From assembly GCA_964503455.1 (NCBI GenBank), contig CAZCZR010000022.1, positions 1 to 23,235 on the forward strand: a stretch of DNA of 23,235 bases. Direction: 5' to 3'. Made by a program: the position numbers and the translations under genes. The stretch is from CAZCZR01 sp964503455. Lineage in GTDB: Bacteria; Bacillota; Clostridia; UBA1381. The notes under the pieces were generated by a model that saw nothing but the letters and a program-made list of their open reading frames with translations, did not search any database and was not told where the DNA came from. Each line of letters begins with the position of its first letter. The stretch's first letter is position 1. This document shows positions 15,327 through 22,754 of this stretch, piece after piece.

Positions 15327-16268
15327 ATGGACAAATTCAAATACAGCGCCGACAATAAGCGCTATCACACATGGAATTATCACCTGCGCCGGAAATTCGG
15401 CTGTAAGGTGTTCAAGGTCGCGTTAAACGGCGGCTTCACCTGCCCGAATATAGACGGCACAAAAGGCTATGGCGGCTGCACCTACTGCTCCGGCTCCGGT
15501 TCGGGAGATTTTGCGGGCGATCCGTCGCAGAGTATAGTAAATCAGTTTGAAAACGTTAAGGCGAGGATGCTTTTAAAGTGGCATGACGCGAAGTATATCC
15601 CCTACTTTCAGGCGCATACCAATACATATGCTCCGGCGGAGATTCTTCGCGCGCGATTTGAGCCTGTGCTTGCTATGGAGGATGTTGTGGGTATCAGTAT
15701 AGCCACCCGCGCCGACGCCTTGGAGGAGGACGCTCTCGATTATTTAAGCGAGCTGAATGAAAGGACGTACCTTATTGTCGAGCTGGGACTTCAGAGCGTG
15801 TACGACTCAACCGGCGAGCGGATAAACCGCTGCCATACATACGCTGAATTTTTGGAAGGGTATGAAAAGCTGAAAAGGCGCGGCATAAACGTATGCGTGC
15901 ATCTGATAAACGGACTCCCCGGCGAAACGCGTGAAATGATGATAGAAAGCGCGCGATCTGTCGCGTCATTAAAGCCTCACTGCGTCAAGCTGCATCTGCT
16001 CCACGTACTGAAGGACACGCCCATGGCGGCGGAGTATTTAAACGGCGGATTCGAGCTTTTGACGATGGAGGAGTATGTGAGCATCATAGCCGATCAGCTT
16101 GAGCTAATGCCGCCGGAAACGGTCATACAGCGTCTTACGGGCGACGGCTGCCGCGACACGCTTATAGGCCCGTTATGGAGCCTGAAAAAGTTTGTCGTGC
16201 TAAATTCCATCGACAAGGAGCTTCTCCGCAGGGGAACATTTCAAGGAAGCAAATATATAAAGCGGTAA
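15327..16268 (+). CDS. YtqA/YhcC-type radical SAM protein
   Basis: This 313-residue protein belongs to the radical SAM group that includes Bacillus YtqA and E. coli YhcC. The N-terminus YHTWNYHLRRKFGCKVFKV and the cluster motif FTCPNIDG...GGCTYC (C39, C51, C54; C-x11-C-x2-C) are characteristic and differ from the usual C-x3-C-x2-C. Downstream motifs include YFQAHTNTYAP (about 92-102), VELGLQS (about 151-157), the HLINGLPGE segment and the C-terminal DGCRDTLIGPLWSLKK. The family is Elp3-related by fold but its reaction is not established. The start at 15327 follows AAAAGGAT; an ATG at 15319 is out of frame. It follows a terminator, so it probably has its own promoter in 15281-15326, which I could not define. 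Confidence 0.88.
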   Translation: MDKFKYSADNKRYHTWNYHLRRKFGCKVFKVALNGGFTCPNIDGTKGYGGCTYCSGSGSGDFAGDPSQSIVNQFENVKARMLLKWHDAKYIPYFQAHTNTYAPAEILRARFEPVLAMEDVVGISIATRADALEEDALDYLSELNERTYLIVELGLQSVYDSTGERINRCHTYAEFLEGYEKLKRRGINVCVHLINGLPGETREMMIESARSVASLKPHCVKLHLLHVLKDTPMAAEYLNGGFELLTMEEYVSIIADQLELMPPETVIQRLTGDGCRDTLIGPLWSLKKFVVLNSIDKELLRRGTFQGSKYIKR

Positions 16269-16295
16269 CAGCCGCAAAAAGGCTCTAAGCGTTAC

Positions 16296-16329
16296 AAAAA
16301 AAAAAGGGGGCAGCCGTAATGGCCGCCCC
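16296..16329 (-). terminator. Intrinsic terminator of the ABC transporter operon
   Basis: Reading leftward, GGGGCGGCC (16329-16321) pairs with GGCTGCCCC (16315-16307) through one G-T pair around a 5-nt loop, then a run of ten T (16305-16296). Confidence 0.92.
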
Positions 16330-16347
16330 AACGAAATACCGAATTTA

Positions 16348-17106
16348 TTATTTTGACATCTTGCTTAAAAACGCCCTTGTGCGTTCCTGTTTAGGATTGG
16401 CGATAACGTCCTCAGGAGCGCCTTCCTCGACGATTACGCCGTCCGCCATAAAAATAATCCTGTCCGAAACCTTGCGCGCAAATTCCATTTCATGAGTCAC
16501 TATGACCATGGTCATTTTTTCGGCGGCAAGCTCTTTTATTACCTCAAGTATCTCGCCCGTAAGCTCCGGATCGAGAGCGGAGGTAGGCTCGTCGAAAAAC
16601 AGTATATCCGGCTTGCTTGCGAGTGCGCGCGCGATAGAAACTCTTTGCTGCTGCCCGCCCGAAAGCTGGTACGGATATGCGTCCGCCTTATCGGAAAGAC
16701 CCATTTTCTCCAAAAGCGCCAGAGCCTCTTTTTTCGCCTCGTCCTTTTTGCGCTTCTGCACGCATACGGGCGCGTCGGTGATGTTTTTAAGCACCGAGTA
16801 GTGAGGAAAGAGATTGAAATTCTGGAACACGAGTCCGAACATCTCTTTCACCGAGGCAAGCTCCTTCTTGGAGGAATACTGCGCGGCTTTATCGCCGCGG
16901 CGGCATACCGCTTTATCCTCGTAGAGAATATCGCCGTTGTCGGCGTGTTCAAGCATTGTCGCGCATCTTAAAAGCGTGGATTTGCCGGAGCCGGACGGAC
17001 CTATAACGGAGATGACCTCGCCTTTTTCCACCGAAAGAGAGATGTCTTTCAGCACAGGCTTTCCGTCGAAGGATTTTTCAAGATGAGAAATTGTCAGAAC
17101 ATTCAT
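16348..17106 (-). CDS. Polar amino-acid ABC transporter ATP-binding protein
   Basis: This 252-residue ATPase powers uptake by the adjacent permease. Walker A is GPSGSGKS (36-43), the Q-loop glutamine is Q95 in VFQNFNLFPH, the signature is LSGGQ (148-152), Walker B is ILFFDE (168-173) followed by PTSALDP, and the switch histidine is H205 in VTHEM. The sequence is of the GlnQ/HisP type that serves polar amino acids. Residues about 64-90 (ending KEMFGLVFQ) are somewhat longer than in short GlnQ proteins, as seen in several clostridial members. GGAGGGG lies just before the ATG. It starts 14 nt after the permease stop and is the last gene of the operon. Confidence 0.96.
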   Translation of the reverse strand: MNVLTISHLEKSFDGKPVLKDISLSVEKGEVISVIGPSGSGKSTLLRCATMLEHADNGDILYEDKAVCRRGDKAAQYSSKKELASVKEMFGLVFQNFNLFPHYSVLKNITDAPVCVQKRKKDEAKKEALALLEKMGLSDKADAYPYQLSGGQQQRVSIARALASKPDILFFDEPTSALDPELTGEILEVIKELAAEKMTMVIVTHEMEFARKVSDRIIFMADGVIVEEGAPEDVIANPKQERTRAFLSKMSK

Positions 17107-17120
17107 TTGTATCCCCTCCG

Positions 17121-17771
17121 TTAACGATAGTAATTCAGCTTCTTTTCAACCCTTTCCATGACGAATGCCACGAGCAGGTTAAACACGTAGTAAAATATTC
17201 CCGCCGCCAAGAATACAAGCAGATTCTTTTCACGCGCGGCGATAGCCTTTGCCACGGTGAACATTTCCGACACCGCTATGGCGAACGCCAGCGAGGTATC
17301 TTTTGTAAGAGTGATTATCTCGTTTGTAACGGGAGGAAGTATGCGTTTTACCACCTGGGGGAAGATGATCTTAAAAAACGTCTGTATTTTGCTGTAACCA
17401 AGCACCTCCGCCGCCTCGTACTGTCCGGCGGGCATAGATTCTATGCCGCCGCGGTATATCTCCGCGAAATACGCGGCGTAATTTATCGAGAAGCCGACGA
17501 TCACGGCGATAATGCGGGAGTTTTCGCTGTTCGCTATCCCGAACAGATAGTACGGTCCGAAATACACCACCAAAAGCTGAAGCATCAGCGGCGTTCCGCG
17601 CATGATCGATATGTAAAGCTTTGCGATAAGCTGTATGGGTTTGATTTTGGACATTCTTCCGAACGCCACGATAAGTCCGAGCGGAAGCGAAAACAGAAGC
17701 GTCAGGAAAAATATCTCCATTGACGTGAGCATTCCGCGCGAAAGCTGTATTAATATTGTTGAAAATGACAT
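17121..17771 (-). CDS. Polar amino-acid ABC transporter permease
   Basis: This 216-residue membrane protein belongs to the HisM/GlnP permease family. About five hydrophobic helices are visible (around 15-38, 50-78, 85-105, 150-172 and 185-205). The cytoplasmic EAA loop that docks with the ATPase is at about 119-140 (EAAEVLGYSKIQTFFKIIFP). It has the typical MRGTPLMLQL segment (57-66). The ribosome binding site before the ATG at 17771 is weak. A terminator lies between this gene and the upstream binding-protein gene, so its expression probably depends on read-through. Confidence 0.95.
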   Translation of the reverse strand: MSFSTILIQLSRGMLTSMEIFFLTLLFSLPLGLIVAFGRMSKIKPIQLIAKLYISIMRGTPLMLQLLVVYFGPYYLFGIANSENSRIIAVIVGFSINYAAYFAEIYRGGIESMPAGQYEAAEVLGYSKIQTFFKIIFPQVVKRILPPVTNEIITLTKDTSLAFAIAVSEMFTVAKAIAAREKNLLVFLAAGIFYYVFNLLVAFVMERVEKKLNYYR

Positions 17772-17833
17772 GGTATTATCTCTGTATAGCCGCGGGAGCT
17801 GCGCCGATCGGCGGCAGGACCCTGTGTGTATGG

Positions 17834-17863
17834 TAAAAAATCAGGGGCGGAACGCTCCGCCCC
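17834..17863 (-). terminator. Intrinsic terminator between binding protein and permease
   Basis: Reading leftward, GGGGCGGA (17863-17856) pairs with TCCGCCCC (17851-17844) around a 4-nt loop, then TGATTTTTTA. It lies just after the binding-protein stop and would reduce transcription of the permease and ATPase relative to the binding protein. Confidence 0.88.
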
Positions 17864-17876
17864 ATTGTAAGCCTAA

Positions 17877-18701
17877 TTACTTGCCGAGGATAAACGAATC
17901 TGTCAGCGAATACTTTTCGCAAAGCTTGCCGTATGCGCCGTCCTCCGCCATTTCAAGCATAGTCTTTTCGACCTTGTCGCGAAGCTCGGTGTTGCCCTTT
18001 TTGAAGCCTACGCCGTACTGTTCAACCGAGAGCTTATCGGAGAGGATCTCGAAATTGTCCTCTCTGCCTTCAATCTGGTAGTTAGCCACGCCTATATCCA
18101 TAGCGATAGCGTCTATAGCGCCCGACTCAAGATCCATGAACGCCGTGTTGTAGTCCGCTACCTCAAGCAAATTTTTGAAGCTGTCCTTAAGAGCGATGTT
18201 TTCGGGAGTTTCCTCGTCCGTAAGCGCCGCCAGAGCCGACGAGTCCGCCTGAACCGCAACGGTCTTTCCCGCAAGATCCTCTTTCTTTGCGATGCCGCTG
18301 TCCTTTGCGACAATGAACACCTGCGAGTTGTCCATATAAGGCTTGGTCCACTCGTAGTCGTTTTCTCTGCCCGTCATGGTGAAGCCGTTCCAGATACAGT
18401 CGATAGAGCCGGAATCAAGCTCCATATCCTTTGAATCCCAGTCGATCGGCTTTAAAACGATCTCCCAGCCGTTTCTCTTTGCGACCTCCTCGGCAGCCTC
18501 GATATCAAAGCCGGTAAATCCGCCGTTTTCGTCAAGATAGCCGTAGGGCGGGAAATTCTGGTCAAAGCCGACTGTAAAGGTCTGCTTTTCTGCGGCAGAG
18601 CTTGCAGCTGTTTCGGTTTCCTTCTGATCCTTTTCGCCGCAGCCCGCAAGGACACTCATGCCCATAACAGCCGCCAGCGCGATCGCTAAAATCTTTTTCA
18701 T
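17877..18701 (-). CDS. Amino-acid ABC transporter substrate-binding lipoprotein
   Basis: This 274-residue protein captures the substrate outside the membrane and delivers it to the permease. A lipoprotein signal peptide ends in LAGC, with the lipidated cysteine at C21, followed by a charged, Ser/Ala-rich linker. The mature part is a family 3 solute-binding protein: FTVGFDQNFPPYGYLDENG (42-60), FTGFDIEAAEEVAKRNGWE (62-80), then the WDS...IDCIWNGFTMT segment. Ligand class is polar amino acids by family; cystine, glutamine or another amino acid cannot be told apart here. It is the first gene of the transporter operon, with its own promoter and an immediate terminator. Confidence 0.95.
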   Translation of the reverse strand: MKKILAIALAAVMGMSVLAGCGEKDQKETETAASSAAEKQTFTVGFDQNFPPYGYLDENGGFTGFDIEAAEEVAKRNGWEIVLKPIDWDSKDMELDSGSIDCIWNGFTMTGRENDYEWTKPYMDNSQVFIVAKDSGIAKKEDLAGKTVAVQADSSALAALTDEETPENIALKDSFKNLLEVADYNTAFMDLESGAIDAIAMDIGVANYQIEGREDNFEILSDKLSVEQYGVGFKKGNTELRDKVEKTMLEMAEDGAYGKLCEKYSLTDSFILGK

Positions 18702-18756
18702 AGTTTTATCCTTTCTTTTCCTGTTTTAGCGCACTAAAGCGCCTTATTACTATATT

Positions 18757-18785
18757 ATTGTATCATTATATCGGAGTAAAGTCAA
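18757..18785 (-). promoter_or_regulatory. Promoter of the amino-acid transporter operon
   Basis: On the minus strand TTGACT (18785-18780), 17 nt, then TACAAT (18762-18757). A short palindrome TTTAG-cgca-CTAAA (18725-18738) lies just downstream of the likely start and could be an operator. Confidence 0.7.
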
Positions 18786-18891
18786 GTGTTTTTAAAATAA
18801 ATTTCACGGCGCTGCGCAATTCGGGATAAAGTATATAAGCATGAGCGAAGGAACGCTTATTCCGGCAGCTGTTTTGCTTATTGTACGGATA

Positions 18892-18927
18892 TAAAAAAAC
18901 CGACTGCCCTGCGCAAACAGGACAGTC
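18892..18927 (-). terminator. Intrinsic terminator of the trmK-Nif3 operon
   Basis: Reading leftward, GACTGTCCTG (18927-18918) pairs with CAGGGCAGTC (18911-18902) with one G-T pair, followed by GGTTTTTTTAT. Confidence 0.92.
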
Positions 18928-18954
18928 AGCCGGACAGAAGGCTTTTATATTGCT

Positions 18955-19737
18955 TCAGATCGCCTCGAATATATCCTTCCATTCCGATTTCACGGTTTCA
19001 ACTCCCGTTTCCGAAAGCCAGTCCTCGAAAAGATCCATTGCTACGGTTTCGGTGGGGTAATGTCCCGCGTCGATGATACATATGCCGTCAAGAACGCCGT
19101 CTATGGCGTTGTGATATTTCATATCGCCGGTAATCATAACGTCCGCTCCGAGCCGCCGCGCTTCGGGGATAAGCTCCGAGCAGCTGCCCGAGCCTACGGC
19201 GGCGCGGTGTATAACGCGTTTTGGATCTCCCGATACCCGTACAAACGGCGTGTGAAGCACTCTTTTGACCTTTTCGGCAAGCTCGGCAAGCGTAATGCTT
19301 TCGGGCAGATCGCCTATCCGTCCGAGTCCCGCGTCCATGCGAGGGGTATGGCGTTCTATAATATCGGTATTCCAAAACTCGAACATATCCGCAAGCGCGG
19401 CGTTAATGCCCTCCGGCGCGGTGTCAAGGTTGGTATGCGCGGCATAGAGAGTTATATCGTTTTTGATTAGGATCTCTATCATCCTGCCCTCCGCCGTTGA
19501 GGTGTCTATCCGCTTTAATGGGGAGAAGAACACGGGATGGTGCGACACTATCATGTCCGCGCCCTTTTTGACGGCTTCCTCCGCCGTGACAACGTTTGCG
19601 TCAAGGGTAAGCAGCACCTTGCTTACCTCTTTTTCGGCGCACCCGCACAGAAGTCCCGGATTGTCCCAGTCATACGCCAGATCCAACGGCGCTTTCCGCT
19701 CTATGGCGGCGATTATATCTTTAGCTTTTATATTCAT
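18955..19737 (-). CDS. Nif3-like dinuclear metal-centre protein
   Basis: This 260-residue protein belongs to the Nif3/YqfO/DUF34 family. Metal ligands are visible: H66 and H67 in SHHPVFF, D105 near H101 in AAHTNLD, and H226 and E230 in DAGHYPTE. The N-terminal AYDWDNPGLLCG motif (21-32) is also typical. Some family members have a GTP cyclohydrolase I-type activity reported and others are only known as metal-binding proteins, so the role here is open. The length fits the short form without the middle PII-like insert of Bacillus YqfO. It starts 12 nt after trmK and ends at a strong terminator; this pairing with trmK is common in Bacillota. Confidence 0.93.
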   Translation of the reverse strand: MNIKAKDIIAAIERKAPLDLAYDWDNPGLLCGCAEKEVSKVLLTLDANVVTAEEAVKKGADMIVSHHPVFFSPLKRIDTSTAEGRMIEILIKNDITLYAAHTNLDTAPEGINAALADMFEFWNTDIIERHTPRMDAGLGRIGDLPESITLAELAEKVKRVLHTPFVRVSGDPKRVIHRAAVGSGSCSELIPEARRLGADVMITGDMKYHNAIDGVLDGICIIDAGHYPTETVAMDLFEDWLSETGVETVKSEWKDIFEAI

Positions 19738-19749
19738 GGCGATTACCTC

Positions 19750-20424
19750 TTACTCGTTTTGAATCCTCTCTGTTTCTTTTAACAAAAACTCATATTTTTC
19801 GATACGCTCCGGCTCGGGGCGGTTCGATTTTTTAAGACCCGTGAGGATCTTTGTAAATTCCCTGCGCTTTTTGTTACAGAGCGCCGTATAAAAAGGATGA
19901 CTTTTGAGATAATAAGGGATATGATAATATATTTCACGCTCAAAAGCCGCGCCCGCGCCCTTATGGGCCGTGATCACGTTATACACCTTATATCCCTCGC
20001 GGGCGATGTCCTCGCCCGTGATCTCGTAGCCGTTGGAAAGCAGATACTTTCTCAGCTCATACTGGCAGCTCATCGGCTGAAGAACCAGAGCGTCCGCCGC
20101 CTTGGCACATTCCTCCGACTCGGTCAGAAGCGAACGTATCAGCTCGCCGCCCATGCCCGCTATTACGATACAGTCGGCTTCGCCCGTTTCAAGACCCGAA
20201 AGCCCCGCCGCAAGACGAACCTCTATTTTTTCACCGAGACCGTACTTTTCTATATGCCGCCGCGCCGCCATGCACGGCCCGGGACGTATATCCGAGGCTA
20301 TCACCCTCTCGGCGCGCCCGTCCAGGATAAGACGTATCGGCACATACGCATGGTCGCAGCCTATATCCGCGGCGGTGCGGCAGCTGATTTTATTTACTAT
20401 ACATTCAAGTCTTGGTGTTATCAT
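19750..20424 (-). CDS. trmK: tRNA (adenine(22)-N1)-methyltransferase
   Basis: TrmK methylates N1 of adenine 22 in tRNA using S-adenosylmethionine. The 224-residue length is normal. The SAM-binding motif is DIGCDHAYVPI (20-30), with VIASDI (41-46) at the next strand and the family motif IAGMGG (88-93), followed by LVLQPM..QYELRKYL. The ATG at 20424 has AAAGGA about 13 nt upstream, a rather wide spacing. In many Bacillota trmK follows sigA and dnaG; here it instead borders a 466-nt spacer full of DnaA-box-like sites. It is the first gene of a two-gene operon with the Nif3-like gene. Confidence 0.95.
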   Translation of the reverse strand: MITPRLECIVNKISCRTAADIGCDHAYVPIRLILDGRAERVIASDIRPGPCMAARRHIEKYGLGEKIEVRLAAGLSGLETGEADCIVIAGMGGELIRSLLTESEECAKAADALVLQPMSCQYELRKYLLSNGYEITGEDIAREGYKVYNVITAHKGAGAAFEREIYYHIPYYLKSHPFYTALCNKKRREFTKILTGLKKSNRPEPERIEKYEFLLKETERIQNE

Positions 20425-20502
20425 GCCCTGATTTTGTCCTTTACGGTAATTTTTTATGTCAACCTGCGTTTCGGGAGGCGCGGACGCCTTTTAAACAACT
20501 TT

Positions 20503-20585
20503 TTATCCACTTAATCCACACCCTTAACCCCTTATTTTGCGCATTTTAAAAGAAGTTATCCACCTTATCCACGGAGTTATCCACA
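20503..20585 (+). promoter_or_regulatory. Tandem DnaA boxes, forward group
   Basis: Five sites lie within 83 nt: TTATCCACT (20503-20511) abutting TAATCCACA (20512-20520), TTATCCACC (20556-20564) abutting TTATCCACG (20565-20573), and an exact TTATCCACA (20577-20585). All face the same way, and two pairs are head-to-tail without a gap. Confidence 0.75.
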
Positions 20586-20710
20586 GCACGGACGTTTTTT
20601 CCCCGATTGAAGCCGGAGCTTTAAAAAATGAGGTTTTAAGCCATTATCGGGCGGTTTACAAAAAATTATGCCCGTCAGAGGAAAATTTTTCATAAACAGG
20701 TTGACTTTGG

Positions 20711-20828
20711 TGTGCATAACTTGAGGCATAACGTGAACGGTTTTTAAAAAACCGCATAGGGACAAGCTTTTTTATACACCGGTTTTTCGGAAAATTTATT
20801 CACACGGTGTGGATAAATATGTGAACAA
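20711..20828. promoter_or_regulatory. DnaA boxes, mixed-orientation group
   Basis: TGTGCATAA (20711-20719, reverse), TTATACACC (20772-20780), TTATTCACA (20796-20804), an exact TGTGGATAA (20808-20816, reverse) and TGTGAACAA (20820-20828, reverse, one off the relaxed TTWTNCACA consensus). TTATTCACA and the exact reverse box are separated by only 3 nt and face each other. Confidence 0.65.
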
Positions 20829-20890
20829 ACGCCTGTTTTGTTACAAAGTGTAATATCTGCGTAATATTAATGGTAATTACAAAAAGCCTG

Positions 20891-22168
20891 TCAGTTGCCG
20901 CGTGTTATCCGTGTGTTTCCGCCCATATAGGGAAGAAGCGCATCGGGAATGGTAACGCTGCCGTCCGCGTTTTGGAAGTTCTCCATTATTGCCGCCACGG
21001 TTCTGCCCACGGCGAGTCCGGAGCCGTTTAAGGTATGCACAAAACGCGCCTTATCCTTGGGGCTGTCCTTGAAACGGATATTGGCGCGGCGCGCCTGATA
21101 GTCCTCGAAGTTTGAGCATGAGGATATTTCCACATACCTGTTATAGCTGGGCATCCACACCTCAAGATCATATGTCTTTGCCGATGAGAAGCCAAGATCG
21201 CCCGTGGACAGGCATACAACCCTATAGGGGAGTCCCAGTCCCTGCAAAAGCATCTCGGCGTCATGGGTAAGACTTTCAAGCTCCGCGTAGCTGTCCTCCG
21301 GACGCGAGAACTTTACAAGCTCCACCTTATTAAACTGGTGCTGACGTATAATACCGCGGGTATCTCTTCCGGCGGAGCCTGCCTCCGCGCGGAAGCAAGC
21401 GGAATATGCCGCGTACTTGACCGGCAGCCTTGTGCCGTCCATGATCTCGTCGCGGTGCAGATTCGTTACGGGAACCTCGGCTGTCGGGATAAGGAAAAAG
21501 CCGTTGTTGACTACCTTGAACGCGTCCTCCTCAAACTTAGGCAGCTGACCCGTACCCGTCATCGACTCTCTGTTTACCATATAGGGCGGCTGAATCTCGG
21601 TGTAGCCGTTGGCGGTGTGAGTGTTGAGAAAATACTGGATCACCGAGCGCTCAAGCCTTGCGCCGAGACCCTTATACACCGTGAAACGCGTACCGGCGAT
21701 TTTTGTGCCGCGCTCGAAATCAAGTATGTCAAGGTCGGTGCCTATATCCCAGTGCGCCTTAGGCTCAAAATCGAATTTTCTCGGCTCGCCCCAGCGGCGC
21801 TGCTCAACATTGGCGCTGTCATCAACACCCTCGGGAACGCTCTCGTTCGGTATGTTCGGGATCGAAAGCATATACTTTCTAAGCTCCTCGTCAATATTTC
21901 TGACCTTCTCATCGTCCGCCTTGATAGCCGCGCTGATCTCGCGCATCTCGGCAAACAGAGCCGTCGTGTCCTCGCCGGATTTTTTCATCGCGGGGATTTT
22001 TTTGTTTATCTCGTTCTGATTCGCCTTGCGCTGCTCAACATCGGCAAGTATCTCTCTGCGCTGCTTGTCAAGCGCGATCGCCGGCTCAATGTCAAGCGCG
22101 GAGTGCCTTTTGCGCAAAGCCTCCTTTATTTTTTCGGGATCCGTTCTTAAAAGCTTAATGTCTAACAT
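20891..22168 (-). CDS. serS: Seryl-tRNA synthetase
   Basis: SerS charges tRNA-Ser (and tRNA-Sec where present) with serine. The 425-residue protein has the full layout: an N-terminal coiled-coil arm (about 28-100) that grips the tRNA long arm, then the class II catalytic core. TAE (229-231) of the serine pocket, motif 2 starting FRAEAGSAGRDTRG (259-272) and motif 3 GSGLAVGRTVAAI (382-394) are all intact. AAAGGAAC precedes the ATG at 22168. The 109-nt upstream gap lacks the AGGGTGG-type T-box sequence, so T-box control is not seen. The 3' end borders the DnaA-box region. Confidence 0.98.
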   Translation of the reverse strand: MLDIKLLRTDPEKIKEALRKRHSALDIEPAIALDKQRREILADVEQRKANQNEINKKIPAMKKSGEDTTALFAEMREISAAIKADDEKVRNIDEELRKYMLSIPNIPNESVPEGVDDSANVEQRRWGEPRKFDFEPKAHWDIGTDLDILDFERGTKIAGTRFTVYKGLGARLERSVIQYFLNTHTANGYTEIQPPYMVNRESMTGTGQLPKFEEDAFKVVNNGFFLIPTAEVPVTNLHRDEIMDGTRLPVKYAAYSACFRAEAGSAGRDTRGIIRQHQFNKVELVKFSRPEDSYAELESLTHDAEMLLQGLGLPYRVVCLSTGDLGFSSAKTYDLEVWMPSYNRYVEISSCSNFEDYQARRANIRFKDSPKDKARFVHTLNGSGLAVGRTVAAIMENFQNADGSVTIPDALLPYMGGNTRITRGN

Positions 22169-22229
22169 GGTATGTTCCTTTCATATAATGTGGTTTTATT
22201 TTGTGTAATTATGATTAAAATTTTGTGTT

Positions 22230-22279
22230 CCCCTGTAAACCGGCGTTCGCAGGGGGACGGCGCTTTGTGATACGCCGTC
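22230..22279 (-). other. Two adjacent hairpins upstream of serS
   Basis: GACGGCG (22256-22262) pairs with CGCCGTC (22273-22279) and overlaps the stop codon of the upstream gene. CCCCTG (22230-22235) pairs with CAGGGG (22250-22255). No T run follows directly, so attenuation or mRNA processing is as likely as termination. Confidence 0.45.
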
Positions 22280-22742
22280 AATCCGATTCCTCCGTAAGAG
22301 TATCATAAAATATCTTCTGATCGCCGTTTAACGCGTTCGGACTGACGGAGGCGAGGATCTCGCGGGCTTTTTTCGTGTTGCCCGCCTGAATATAGGCGTT
22401 CGCCTGCATGAGCAGAGAGGAGAGATTATTCTCCGTCTTAAGCGCGTTATTTTCGTTTTGAAGTATGTCCGCATTGGTGACAGCGGCGGCAAGATCCTCT
22501 TTCAGCTTGTCCCTCTCGGCGGTGAGCGCGGTTTTTTCCTCCAAAAGGATTCTGTTCTCATCGCTTAGAGCGGAGGTCTTTTCCGAGATGCTTGCATCGG
22601 GGGCGATAGTTTCCGGCTGACTGTTGCGAACATTGCTCTGACCGAAAAACGATATTATTATCAAAACTATAGCTACGGCAAAAATCAGTCCGCCGTACAG
22701 GAACAGCGATCTGTTGCCGTTATTATTATTTGAGTTATCCAT
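22278..22742 (-). CDS. Membrane-anchored coiled-coil protein, unknown function
   Basis: This 154-residue protein begins with a short Asn-rich segment (MDNSNNNNGN), then one membrane helix (about 13-32), a polar linker, a coiled-coil stretch (about 52-104, rich in Glu, Lys and Leu) and a C-terminal helical pair resembling one TPR unit (MQANAYIQAGNTKKAREILA, 112-131). The predicted topology is a single anchor with the C-terminal part outside or inside depending on orientation, which I cannot fix. ACGGAGG lies 5 nt before the ATG. It starts 12 nt after the DUF4446 gene and is probably co-transcribed with it. No function is recognised. Confidence 0.75.
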   Translation of the reverse strand: MDNSNNNNGNRSLFLYGGLIFAVAIVLIIISFFGQSNVRNSQPETIAPDASISEKTSALSDENRILLEEKTALTAERDKLKEDLAAAVTNADILQNENNALKTENNLSSLLMQANAYIQAGNTKKAREILASVSPNALNGDQKIFYDTLTEESD

Positions 22743-22754
22743 TGCAGCCTCCGT

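Larger units (their letters stand above)
20425..20890. other. Candidate replication origin or DnaA-binding control region
   Basis: This 466-nt spacer between trmK and serS holds no gene I can support. It contains about ten DnaA-box-like sites in two groups (20503-20585 and 20711-20828), a perfect palindrome CGGTTTTT/AAAAACCG (near 20738-20754) and several AT-rich stretches, for example 20620-20700 and 20840-20885. The combination is what bacterial origins show: clustered boxes in both orientations beside AT-rich DNA. Against it, the site is about 19 kb from dnaA, and both flanking genes run leftward. A DnaA-titrating or DnaA-regulated locus is the alternative. Confidence 0.6.

Noticed and set aside
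20577..20765. A 62-codon minus-strand frame in the trmK-serS spacer
   Set aside because: No convincing ribosome binding site, and it lies across the DnaA-box region; composition is not coding-like.
21263..22150. A 295-codon plus-strand frame opposite serS
   Set aside because: serS is intact with all motifs. The long open antisense frame follows from codon bias.
22169..22277. T-box riboswitch upstream of serS
   Set aside because: No AGGGTGG-type T-box sequence, specifier domain or terminator was found in the 109-nt gap.
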